A stretch of 38,868 nucleotides of DNA. Origin: CAZCBN01 sp964496975. GTDB lineage: Bacteria; Planctomycetota; Phycisphaerae; Phycisphaerales; UBA1924. Below the pieces are notes generated by a model. The model ran no database searches, was not told the origin of the DNA, and saw only the letters and a program-made list of their open reading frames with translations. Numbering within the stretch: the first letter of the stretch is position 1; the number at the start of each line of letters is the position of its first letter. The DNA is taken from the NCBI GenBank assembly GCA_964496975.1, contig CAZCBN010000017.1, positions 1 through 38,868 of the forward strand, given 5' to 3'. The translations under genes and the position numbers were made by a program. This document shows, one piece after another, positions 31,676 through 38,868 of this stretch.

Positions 31676-34600
31676 GTGGCGCCCAACGCGAATCCAGACG
31701 CGACCCCTCGCCCCGCTTCCGATGCACCCAAGGCCCGCCGGCCCCGCAAGCACCGCACGCTGGGCGGCACGCTCCTCAAGCTCGCCGTCGTCCTCATCAT
31801 CGTGCTCGCCGCGATCGTCGCGCTGCTGCCCGCCCTTGCCGGCCCCATCGCCAAGGGCCAGATCGAGCAGATCGCCGCCAAGCAGATCAACGGCTCGCTC
31901 ACCATCAACACCCTGGGCCTGTCCTGGCTCGGCGAGCAGCGCGTCGACGCCACGCTCGCCGATAACGCCGGCGCCGCCGTCGGCGATGTCCGCATCACCG
32001 TCACCCGCGGCCTGCTCGGCATCGCCACCAACCTCTCCGCGCAGACACTCGTGAAGGTCTCGGGCGATCTCTCCCTCACGCGCGACGCCGCCGGCCTCAC
32101 CAACCTGCAGCGCATCCTGAACCTGCCCGCCCCGTCCGCCGCCGGCTCCCCGGCGCCCCCCGCCACGCCGGGCGACACCGATCCCGCGGCGCCAGGCACC
32201 GCCGATCCGGCCTCCCCCTCCTCGCAGCCCGGTTCCCCCGCGCCGCGGGCCGGCGCCTCCGTGCCGCCCGTGCCGCCGCTGAACGTGCGCATCAACATCG
32301 AGCGCCTCGCCCTCCGCCTCACCGATGACCAGCTCGCCGCGCAGACCGCGGGCAAGGTCGGCTTCGCGGCCATCGAGATCAAAGACTCCGTCATCGCCGC
32401 CTCGACGAACCCCGCCTCCACCGACCCGCAGGTGAACATCACCATCCAGGGCACCGCCGGCTACGGCCCGCAGGGCGCCACGCAGGCCACCAACCCGCGC
32501 CCCATCAGCATCAGCCTCACCGTGAACGACGCGCTCTCCCCCGCGGGCCTGCCCGACGGCAAGGCCGCCTCCGCGCAGGGCACCGTCGCGCTGGACGCTG
32601 TGCCCATCGCGCTGCTGGACGCGCTCGCCGGCCTTGGGGGCGAGCTCGCCGCCGTGGCCGACACCGCCACGCTCAACATCGCGCTCGACAAGCCCGCGGG
32701 CCAGCCCATCGCCACGCTCGACCTCACCGCGAGCAGCACGCCCGCCGAGGCGTTCGCCAGCCGCCTGCGCCTGCAGGCCGACTTTGACGCGAACACCCTC
32801 ACCCGCGTCGCCGCGCCGGGCGACACCGGCCCCGCCCTCACGCGTGTCAGCTCGCGCCTGCTCGCCGCGCTCATGCCCGCCGAGCAACGCGCAAGCCTGC
32901 TGGGCCCCGGCGGCACCGCCGAGATGCGCACCTACCCCGACGTGGAGGTCTGCATCAACACCCTGAGCCTCCCCCTGCCGCCGCAGCAGGGCGCCGGCGC
33001 GGCGAAGCCGCTGAGCCTCGCCGCCCTCGCCGCCGACGTCACCCTCCGCCTCACCGAGACCGCCGCCACGCTCCGCGTCCCCACGCAGCCCGGCGTCGCG
33101 CCCGTGCCGCAGCAGCTCCGCCTGCCGCCCAGCGAGATCGCGCTCGTGACCCGGGGCCTTGCGCAAGGCGTGCAGCTCACCGCCTCCGCCTCGCCCGAGC
33201 TCGACGGCCGCCCCGCCGGCACGCTCGCGGCCAACATCAACGCCGCGAACCTGCTCGACGCCCAGGGCCAGATCAGCCCCGCCGCCCCGAGCGTCGCGGG
33301 CGAGATCACCGCGACCGACCTCGCGCTCGCCGTCGTGCAGCCCTTCATCCCCCCGAGCGCCAACATCAACATCATCGAGGCCCTGGGCCCCACGCTCACC
33401 CTCGCCGTGCAGGCCGAGACCCTCGCGGCGCCTGCGCCCGCCGCGCCCGCCGCGTCCGCTGCTCCTGCCGCGGCCCCGGCGATCCCCCCCCTGCGCGTCA
33501 CGCTCGATGCGAAGGCCGACCGTCTCGCCGCCGGCGGCTCGCTCCGCCTCGACAACCAGCGCCTCACGCTCGACGACAACGCCCCCTTCAACATGGAGAC
33601 CACCGGCCTCACGCCCATCGCCAAGGCCCTGCTGAAGGACAACCCCGCCGCCGCCGTCACCTCCGTGGGCCGCCTCGCCGCGCAGGTCACGACGCTCGAC
33701 GTCAACCTCGACGATCTCGCCAAGGGCGACCTCCGCGCCCTCGCCGCCGCCGCGACGGTCGACCTCGGCACCACCCGCGGCTCCCTCACCGTCGAGGGCC
33801 AGCCGCGGCGCACCTTTGAGACCGCGCCCCTCCGCCTCGCCGTCAACGTCCCGAGCCTCGCGCAGGGGCTCAGCGCCAACGTCACCGGCGGCCTCAGCGT
33901 CGACGGCCAGCCCGCCGGCACCCTCAACGCCGACATCAACGCCAAGGGCCTCCTCACCGCCGAGGGCGCCCCGCGCCCGGGCCTGCCCGAGCAGCTCACC
34001 GGCGAGGCCACCCTCACCGGCCTCTCCACCATCATCGCCCAGCCCTTCCTCGAGGCCTCGGGCGTCGACGTCGCCAAAGACATCGGCCCCACGCTCGACC
34101 TCGCCCTCCGCGCCGCCACCATCGCCGACCCAAAGGGCCCCGCCGCCGACATCACCATCACCGGCACCTCGCAGCAGGTCGCCCTCAACGGCGCCTTCCG
34201 CTACACGCCCGACGCCATCACCCTGCAGGGCCAGGGCCTCACGCTCACCCACAAGGCCCCCCTCCCCCTCCTCGCCCGCCTCGCCCCCATGCAGGACGGC
34301 AGCACCTGGACCAGCACCAGCGGCGCCGCCGCCACCGGCTCCTTCGCCGCCTCGCTCACCAAGGCCACCGTCCCCCTCGGCAAGGACGGCGCGCCCCTCC
34401 TCGCCCGGGCCGACATCGCCGCCACCGTCGCCCTCGCCGGCATCGGCCTCCGCACCGCCGCCGGCGGCACCGTCGCCCTTGACACGCTCGACCTCGCCCT
34501 CGCCCTCACGCCCACCGCAGACCCCGCCCTCACCGCCCGCGGCGCCTTCCGCGGCGGTGACGCCCCCGGCGCCGCCGCCGCGCCCGGCTCCCTCGCCGTC

Positions 34601-36979
34601 GACCTCACCCTCCAAAGCCTCCTCGCCCGCAACGCCGACGGCACCGCCGCCTTCACACCCGACACCGCCCTCCCCGCCGGCTCCATCACCATCGACAACG
34701 TCTCCACCGCCCTCATCGAGGCCTTCATCCCCCCCGACGCCAAGCAGCAGCGCCCCCCGGTCCAAGACCTCGTGGGCCCCTCCCTCGCCAGCACCATCAA
34801 CTTCAAGCCCGCAAGCCGCGGCCGCCTGAACACCAACGCCTCGGTGAAGTCCGAGCGCATCACCCTCACCGCCGCCGCGCAGATCGACCGCGCCGCCCTC
34901 ACCCCGCCCCCCGCCGCCGCAGACGCCGACACGCCCGCGCCCGCGCCGAGCCCCCTCGCCGCGCTGACGTCGCTCGACGCCTCCGGCTCCGTCGAGCTCA
35001 CCCCCGCCGCGGTCGATCGTCTGCTCGCCATGTACGCCGCCGACGCCCCCGTCAACACGGGCCTCACCCGCCCCGGCCGCGTCGCCTTCTCCGCCAAGAC
35101 CGCCGGCGACACCTTCAACGCCGAGCTCACCCGCCTCGCCCTCAACCTCAAGAACATCGCCCTTGAACAGGCCGACGGCTCCGTCCGCTCCCTCGCCGCC
35201 GCCACCCTCACCGGCACCGGCACCGCCTCCCTCCCCCTCACCGGCACCGGCCCCGTCGCCGCCACCTTCGCCGGCGTCATCACACCCGCCGACAACAGCG
35301 GCCCCATCAACGTGGGCCTGAACGCCTCCACCGCCCTCGCCGCCGCAGACCAGCCCATGCCCGTCGACGTCGCCCTCACCGTCGACGGCCCCATCGTCCG
35401 CTACGTCGACCCGCTCGCCGGCGACCCGGGCCTGCTCATCTCCGCCGCCGGCGAGGGCCGCGCCATCGCCGCCGCCTTCAAGGGCTCGCTCACCGACGGC
35501 GCCCCCGTCGGCAACGCCAACCTCACCCTCGACACAGGCCTCCTGAAAACCGCCTCCCCCCTCAAGGTCGCGCTCAAGCCCGGCAACGCCCTCTCCCTGC
35601 TCGAGCCCACCACCCTCAACTACACCCTCACCGCCGCCTTCGCCAACGCCCAGCTCAACAAACCAGCCAACACGCCCGCACCGGCCACGCCCGGACAGCC
35701 CGCCCCCGCCCCCGCCGCCCCCCCGGCTCGGCTGGACCGCGACGTCCCCGTCACCATCAACCTCACCCACCTCATGGTCCCGCCGGGCGACCCCGCCAAC
35801 GCGCAGGTCAACGCCGCCGTCACCACCGGCCCCGTCCCCCTCGTCCTCCAGGGCAACGTCCCCTACGCCATCGAGCGCATCGCCGCCAGCGCCGCCACCG
35901 GCCGAAACAACTCCCGCGTCCTCCGCGCCCAGGTCGTCCGCGCCGGCAAAGACGAGATCGACGCCAACCTCCAGCTCACGCCCAACGCCGACCCAAAGGC
36001 CCTCCCCCTCCTCTCCGGCACCGTCAACGTCAACCAGTTCCCCGCCGCCCTGCTCGATGCCCTCGCCGGCAGCGACGTCGCCTCCGCCGTCCTCGGCAAC
36101 CAGGCCACGCTCAAGCTCACCGCGAAGGACTTCCCCGCCAACGGCTCCACCTTCGGCCTCATCCTCGACGCGCCCCAGACCGACGCCGCCTTCAACGCCC
36201 GCGTCGAGAAGGTCAACGGCCAGGACACCATCGTCGCCGTCGGCCAGCCCAGCATCCGCGTCGACCGCATCACCCAGGAGTTCAGCGGAAAGCTCGCCTT
36301 CTTCTTCCCCTACTTCGCCGACATCGCCAAAGAGCCCGGCAAAGACCAGCCCGCCACCGTCACCATCACCACCCTCTCCGTCCCCGTCGCCGCCCTCAGC
36401 AAGCTCACCGAGGCCGGCCCCGCCCAGAACATCCGCGCCGCCGGCATCATCGACCCCGGCTCCGGCCGCTTCCAGATCGCCGGCCCCGTCGCCTCCGCCG
36501 TCAACATCGCCGGCATCAACACCTCAAGCGAGTTCGGCGAGTCCTTCGCAGACATCCGCTTCACCGTCGACAACGGCTACGTCGACATCGACCCCTTCAT
36601 CATCCCCGTCGGCGGCGGAAGCACCAAGATCGACCTCCCCGTCGACGGACAAACCCGCTTCGCGCCCGGCCCCCTCTGCAACTCCACCTGCCTCAACTTC
36701 CCCGTCGGAAGCCTCCTCGGCGGCGGCAAAGACGGCGGCCAGGGCGGCCCCCTCAAAGACATCCTCGGCGACAAAAACCCCCTCGGAGACCTCCTCGGCG
36801 GCGGCAACGCCAAACCCGGAGAGCCAAACCCCCTGGGCGACCTCATCAACAAAGGCATCGGCCAAGTCACCGGCAACAAAGGCGAAGGCGCCGCAAACCC
36901 CCTCACCGGAGGCCTCGGCGTCCTCGGCATCGAAAAATGCGGCGACGACCCCGTCAAAGTCAAACTCGGCTGCAACTAA
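31676..36979 (+). CDS. giant AsmA-like membrane-anchored protein
   Basis: The protein is 1767 residues. A basic lead is followed by one membrane anchor (LLKLAVVLIIVLAAIVALLP). A segment typical of AsmA/TamB-type proteins comes next (KGQIEQIAAKQINGSLTINT), so the rest should lie in the periplasm. The body is long beta-rich sequence with a phrase recurring about every 230 residues: PFIPPSANINIIEALGPTL, PFLEASGVDVAKDIGPTL and FIPPDAKQQ...VGPSL. A second phrase occurs twice (PAGTLAANINAANLLDAQG and PAGTLNADINAKGLLTAEG). These suggest internal duplication of a module. The C-terminal 130 residues are Gly/Asn/Leu-rich and include LCNSTC and a last CGDDPVKVKLGCN. AsmA-like proteins are proposed to move lipids between membranes; that role is inference here. 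Codons end in C almost throughout. Confidence 0.75.
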   Translation: MAPNANPDATPRPASDAPKARRPRKHRTLGGTLLKLAVVLIIVLAAIVALLPALAGPIAKGQIEQIAAKQINGSLTINTLGLSWLGEQRVDATLADNAGAAVGDVRITVTRGLLGIATNLSAQTLVKVSGDLSLTRDAAGLTNLQRILNLPAPSAAGSPAPPATPGDTDPAAPGTADPASPSSQPGSPAPRAGASVPPVPPLNVRINIERLALRLTDDQLAAQTAGKVGFAAIEIKDSVIAASTNPASTDPQVNITIQGTAGYGPQGATQATNPRPISISLTVNDALSPAGLPDGKAASAQGTVALDAVPIALLDALAGLGGELAAVADTATLNIALDKPAGQPIATLDLTASSTPAEAFASRLRLQADFDANTLTRVAAPGDTGPALTRVSSRLLAALMPAEQRASLLGPGGTAEMRTYPDVEVCINTLSLPLPPQQGAGAAKPLSLAALAADVTLRLTETAATLRVPTQPGVAPVPQQLRLPPSEIALVTRGLAQGVQLTASASPELDGRPAGTLAANINAANLLDAQGQISPAAPSVAGEITATDLALAVVQPFIPPSANINIIEALGPTLTLAVQAETLAAPAPAAPAASAAPAAAPAIPPLRVTLDAKADRLAAGGSLRLDNQRLTLDDNAPFNMETTGLTPIAKALLKDNPAAAVTSVGRLAAQVTTLDVNLDDLAKGDLRALAAAATVDLGTTRGSLTVEGQPRRTFETAPLRLAVNVPSLAQGLSANVTGGLSVDGQPAGTLNADINAKGLLTAEGAPRPGLPEQLTGEATLTGLSTIIAQPFLEASGVDVAKDIGPTLDLALRAATIADPKGPAADITITGTSQQVALNGAFRYTPDAITLQGQGLTLTHKAPLPLLARLAPMQDGSTWTSTSGAAATGSFAASLTKATVPLGKDGAPLLARADIAATVALAGIGLRTAAGGTVALDTLDLALALTPTADPALTARGAFRGGDAPGAAAAPGSLAVDLTLQSLLARNADGTAAFTPDTALPAGSITIDNVSTALIEAFIPPDAKQQRPPVQDLVGPSLASTINFKPASRGRLNTNASVKSERITLTAAAQIDRAALTPPPAAADADTPAPAPSPLAALTSLDASGSVELTPAAVDRLLAMYAADAPVNTGLTRPGRVAFSAKTAGDTFNAELTRLALNLKNIALEQADGSVRSLAAATLTGTGTASLPLTGTGPVAATFAGVITPADNSGPINVGLNASTALAAADQPMPVDVALTVDGPIVRYVDPLAGDPGLLISAAGEGRAIAAAFKGSLTDGAPVGNANLTLDTGLLKTASPLKVALKPGNALSLLEPTTLNYTLTAAFANAQLNKPANTPAPATPGQPAPAPAAPPARLDRDVPVTINLTHLMVPPGDPANAQVNAAVTTGPVPLVLQGNVPYAIERIAASAATGRNNSRVLRAQVVRAGKDEIDANLQLTPNADPKALPLLSGTVNVNQFPAALLDALAGSDVASAVLGNQATLKLTAKDFPANGSTFGLILDAPQTDAAFNARVEKVNGQDTIVAVGQPSIRVDRITQEFSGKLAFFFPYFADIAKEPGKDQPATVTITTLSVPVAALSKLTEAGPAQNIRAAGIIDPGSGRFQIAGPVASAVNIAGINTSSEFGESFADIRFTVDNGYVDIDPFIIPVGGGSTKIDLPVDGQTRFAPGPLCNSTCLNFPVGSLLGGGKDGGQGGPLKDILGDKNPLGDLLGGGNAKPGEPNPLGDLINKGIGQVTGNKGEGAANPLTGGLGVLGIEKCGDDPVKVKLGCN

Positions 36980-36998
36980 CCCAAAACCCCCGTGCCCT

Positions 36999-37030
36999 CC
37001 TGGGTGGGGCGGCTCTCCGAGCCGCCTCTC
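36999..37030. repeat. palindromic dispersed repeat, copy 1
   Basis: The core GGCGGCTCTCCGAGCCGCC (37008-37026) is preceded by TGGGTGG. It shares the core CGGCTCTCCGAGCCG with copies at 37051 and 38581. It lies between convergent genes and could also act as a terminator. Confidence 0.8.
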
Positions 37031-37041
37031 CCGGTGGCCCG

Positions 37042-37075
37042 CCTGGGTAGGTCGGCTCTCCGAGCCGACCCTTCC
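37042..37075. repeat. palindromic dispersed repeat, copy 2
   Basis: The core GTCGGCTCTCCGAGCCGAC (37051-37069) is preceded by CCTGGGTAG. The outer stem base pair differs from copy 1 but is compensated (T-A for G-C), so the hairpin is conserved. Confidence 0.8.
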
Positions 37076-37159
37076 CGCTCTCCCCCCGCTCCCCCCGCCT
37101 TCCCCCTCGGGGGGATGGGTGTGCCTCCCGTCCTCTATCAACCCTCGGACCTCGACGTT

Positions 37160-37690
37160 TCACCCACTGCCCTCGCCCAAGGCCGGCTTATCGTCATCGT
37201 CCTCCGGGTCCGGCAGGTAGATATCGCCCCCCTTCCGCTTCAGTTCGACAAGCGCCCGAGCAAGCCGCTCCCGCTTCACCTCAAGATTCTGGCGTGCGGT
37301 CTGCCTCTCCCGTTCCATCCGTTCCAACTCAAACCGCCCGCGCTCGATCGCGGAACGCTCGTCAATCGCCCGAGCCTCCGCCCGCGTTTTCTCCGCGTTC
37401 GCGCGCCGTTCCTCGGCCTCCGACTCAGCCTTCAGGCGCACCGCCAACGCCTCATTGTGTGCCTTCGTGGCGTCCGCAATGTCCTGCGACCGCACCTTCT
37501 GCATCTTGCTCTCGGCAAGCTCGTGCAGAGGCCGCGCCACTCGCAACTTGAACATCTCGGCGACCGACGCCGCGAAGGGAAGCGCGAGCGCCGCGGCCGC
37601 GGCCCTCGCCCGCCGCGAAGCCCGAATCGGCTGAGCCAGCAGGCCGCCCACGAGGCCCTTTACACTCTCGACCCAGTCGGGCAACGTCAT
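37160..37690 (-). CDS. coiled-coil protein of unknown function
   Basis: The protein is 176 residues from the ATG at 37690, which overlaps the stop of the upstream gene (ATGA). A short amphipathic N-terminal part (WVESVKGLVGGLLAQPIRAS) and an Ala-rich helix are followed by a long charged helix. That helix, about residues 65-150, has repeated R/E/A heptad-like sequence (AESEAEERRANAEKTRAEAR and FELERMERERQ) and is almost surely coiled coil. The end is acidic (LPDPEDDDDKPALGEGSG). No signal peptide or catalytic motif is seen and I do not recognise the family. Tight coupling suggests it works with the 280-residue protein, perhaps as a structural partner. Confidence 0.72.
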   Translation of the reverse strand: MTLPDWVESVKGLVGGLLAQPIRASRRARAAAAALALPFAASVAEMFKLRVARPLHELAESKMQKVRSQDIADATKAHNEALAVRLKAESEAEERRANAEKTRAEARAIDERSAIERGRFELERMERERQTARQNLEVKRERLARALVELKRKGGDIYLPDPEDDDDKPALGEGSG

Positions 37691-38529
37691 GCCTCGACCT
37701 CCTCGGGCACGGCGACCAGCGACCCTTCCTCTTCATACCGCAGCGCATAGCCCGTGTGAGCCTCGTGAAGGTCAGAAAGGGCCGTCAGCACTTCCAGAAC
37801 TGTCGCCGCGTCGGCCTCGCCCGGGTCGAGGACAAACCGAAACGCCTTCGGCTTTGTCCGCTCATCCTCTGGCCACCCCTCCGGCTCCCCAAACGGCCAC
37901 AACGCCCCAAGCCGCCCCGCATCCACCGGCGTCTCGTCCGTCCACCCCTCCGTCTCTGCCATCCGTCGCAAGACTTCAAAGTCCCGACGCGCCGAAGACC
38001 CGAACCGAAAGCCCTGAGAATCGAGATCGGTCACCGCGTCCGCTGCATCCGAAGTTATGGCGAACGCCATCCCGGCGGCCCGGCGATGGTCGAGTGCAGC
38101 GAGCACGACGTCCGCGACGCAAGCGGCTGCGCGACCAGCGAGCAGCGCTCGCATGATGGACCTCGCCTCTCCATCGTGGATCTCGAAGTCCTTCGACCCT
38201 GAGCTTTCCTTCGTAGCGATGGCTCGTGTGTACGCGGATTCGCCAGCGGTGAGCGCGGGCGAGACCATCGCTTGAACGGCTCGAAAGTCCGCTGCGTTTG
38301 CACCGTCCGGGTTTCGCGCTGCAGACACCGAAAGAAACAGGCAAAGATCGAGCATTTGCCGAACTTCGGGGGATGCACCATCCCAAAGCCGGACATACAG
38401 CCGCTGCACACGTTCCGCACACCTCGCCGCAAAAGCAACGAGAGCCCACCGCGGAAGGAGTTCAAGCTCCTCGGTGGTCGGACTCGCATCGGGCTTTCCC
38501 CCCGACCCCATCTTCGCCTTCTCCGCCAT
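37687..38529 (-). CDS. hypothetical protein, operon partner of the coiled-coil protein
   Basis: The protein is 280 residues from the ATG at 38529. It is mainly helical and soluble, with no signal peptide. The N-terminal half contains LELLPRWALVAFAARCAERV and RAAACVADVVLAALDHRRAA. After a linker (WPFGEPEGWPEDE) the last 55 residues look like a small separate alpha/beta domain: FRFVLDPGEADAATVLEVLT, then ALSDLHEAHTGYALRYEEEG. The pattern of a strand, DPGxA and a helix with ALSDLH is reminiscent of small accessory domains in bacterial conflict or signalling proteins, but I cannot name a family. It overlaps the next gene by 4 bases. An S24-type repressor-like gene lies upstream in the same direction, separated by repeats. 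Confidence 0.72.
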   Translation of the reverse strand: MAEKAKMGSGGKPDASPTTEELELLPRWALVAFAARCAERVQRLYVRLWDGASPEVRQMLDLCLFLSVSAARNPDGANAADFRAVQAMVSPALTAGESAYTRAIATKESSGSKDFEIHDGEARSIMRALLAGRAAACVADVVLAALDHRRAAGMAFAITSDAADAVTDLDSQGFRFGSSARRDFEVLRRMAETEGWTDETPVDAGRLGALWPFGEPEGWPEDERTKPKAFRFVLDPGEADAATVLEVLTALSDLHEAHTGYALRYEEEGSLVAVPEEVEA

Positions 38530-38569
38530 CCCCCACCCCCAGTCCCAAAACTCTACCCCCCGCCCCCCT

Positions 38570-38602
38570 CCCGGGTGGGGCGGCTCTCCGAGCCGTCACT
38601 CC
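38570..38602. repeat. palindromic dispersed repeat, copy 3
   Basis: The core CGGCTCTCCGAGCCG (38581-38595) with left flank CCCGGGTGGGG matches copies 1 and 2 about 1.5 kb away. It lies between the S24-like gene end and the 280-residue protein gene. Confidence 0.8.
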
Positions 38603-38630
38603 CCACCTCAATCCCCCGCCCCCAAAGCCC

Positions 38631-38670
38631 CTCAATGCCTCAATGCCTACCTGCCTCGATGCCTCGATGC
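38631..38670. repeat. five 8-base tandem units
   Basis: The units are CTCAATGC twice, CTACCTGC once and CTCGATGC twice, a perfect 8-base period over 40 bases. The array lies directly after the stop codon of the S24-like gene. Confidence 0.88.
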
Positions 38671-38676
38671 CCCCCC

Positions 38677-38868
38677 TCAAACCTCCCGTATCACCCGCAC
38701 CGCCCGATACAACCCCGACACCATCTCCCGCGGCAACACCCGCGGCGCATACCGGCTGTTCACCGGCTGCAAACGAATCAACTCCTCCCCATCCGCCCCC
38801 TTCTCAAAGTACACACGCTTAAACGTGCTCTCATGGTCCGGCTCCAGCCGCGCGTAGCAGTCGCACCC
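38677..38868 (-). CDS. C-terminal end of an S24/LexA-like repressor, start outside window
   Basis: The last 192 bases of the window are open on the minus strand and code for 63 residues before a TGA at 38677. The sequence runs CDCYARLEPDHESTFKRVYF, then ELIRLQPVNSRYAPRVLP and SGLYRAVRVIREV. The FKRVYFE strand, the RLQPVN..Y.PR segment and the final LYRAV.VIREV match the end of the S24 peptidase fold found in LexA and phage CI-type repressors. There the lysine near the first strand is often catalytic. The N-terminal DNA-binding part would lie beyond the edge, so the assignment is partial. If correct, this would be a self-cleaving or peptidase-derived regulator. Confidence 0.7.
   Translation of the reverse strand, partial: GCDCYARLEPDHESTFKRVYFEKGADGEELIRLQPVNSRYAPRVLPREMVSGLYRAVRVIREV

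Noticed and set aside
29723..35770. A 2015-codon open frame on the minus strand opposite secE, nusG and the AsmA-like gene
   Set aside because: It is Gly/Glu/Val-rich low-complexity sequence produced by extreme C-ending codons on the other strand. It covers three recognisable genes and shows no family motif or ribosome site.

Overview
The window is very GC-rich and reads as chromosomal DNA from a planctomycete, most likely the class Phycisphaerae. The main evidence is a group of exported proteins that end in a short duplicated calcium-loop domain. Each half of it carries a DIFDLFDFL-type helix, and the domain opens near a Cys and closes at Gly-Cys (the 'GC-type dockerin-like' tail reported from Phycisphaerae). 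The divergent EF-Tu and the small membrane/zinc-ribbon protein fit the same assignment. There is no plasmid, prophage structure, insertion sequence or CRISPR array.

Layout. (1) Positions 1-6565, + strand: a tight run of an RNase E/G-type ribonuclease (5' end outside the window), a membrane/zinc-ribbon protein, dxr, and a TPR plus GT41 (OGT/SPINDLY-like) glycosyltransferase. Most stop and start codons overlap. (2) 6669-12012, - strand: an exported metzincin-type protease with its terminator, and a methyltransferase/UbiA prenyltransferase pair with ATGA overlap; the UbiA protein carries the decaprenyl-phosphate phosphoribosyltransferase signature. (3) 12284-26365, almost all - strand: an exported-protein region with two FG-GAP/VCBS propeller proteins, an M1 aminopeptidase, a subtilisin-like protease and a DUF1028 Ntn-hydrolase-like protein. 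All five end in dockerin-like EF-hand tails. One + strand AAA+ ATPase (Ycf46-like) is embedded among them. (4) 26936-31387, + strand: the translation/secretion locus tRNA-Thr, tuf, rpmG, tRNA-Trp, secE, nusG. (5) 31676-36979, + strand: a 1767-residue AsmA-like protein where the ribosomal-protein genes usually follow nusG. (6) 37160 to the end, - strand: a two-gene operon of unknown function (one protein largely coiled coil) and, at the edge, the 3' end of an S24/LexA-like repressor gene.

How the genes work together. Regions 1 and 4 are housekeeping: RNA turnover, isoprenoid supply, translation and export. Region 3 is a surface or periplasmic protein set whose members share a terminal domain and so probably share an anchoring or partner system; no partner is encoded here. 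The points most worth checking are: the shared tail with near-identical DNA; the G-run frameshift that removes the tail from one member and joins its frame to the methyltransferase; a subtilisin-like enzyme with Glu where the catalytic Asp should be; an EF-Tu with altered switch I and G5 motifs at the canonical tuf locus; an enlarged SecE; and several short tandem and palindromic repeats between genes.
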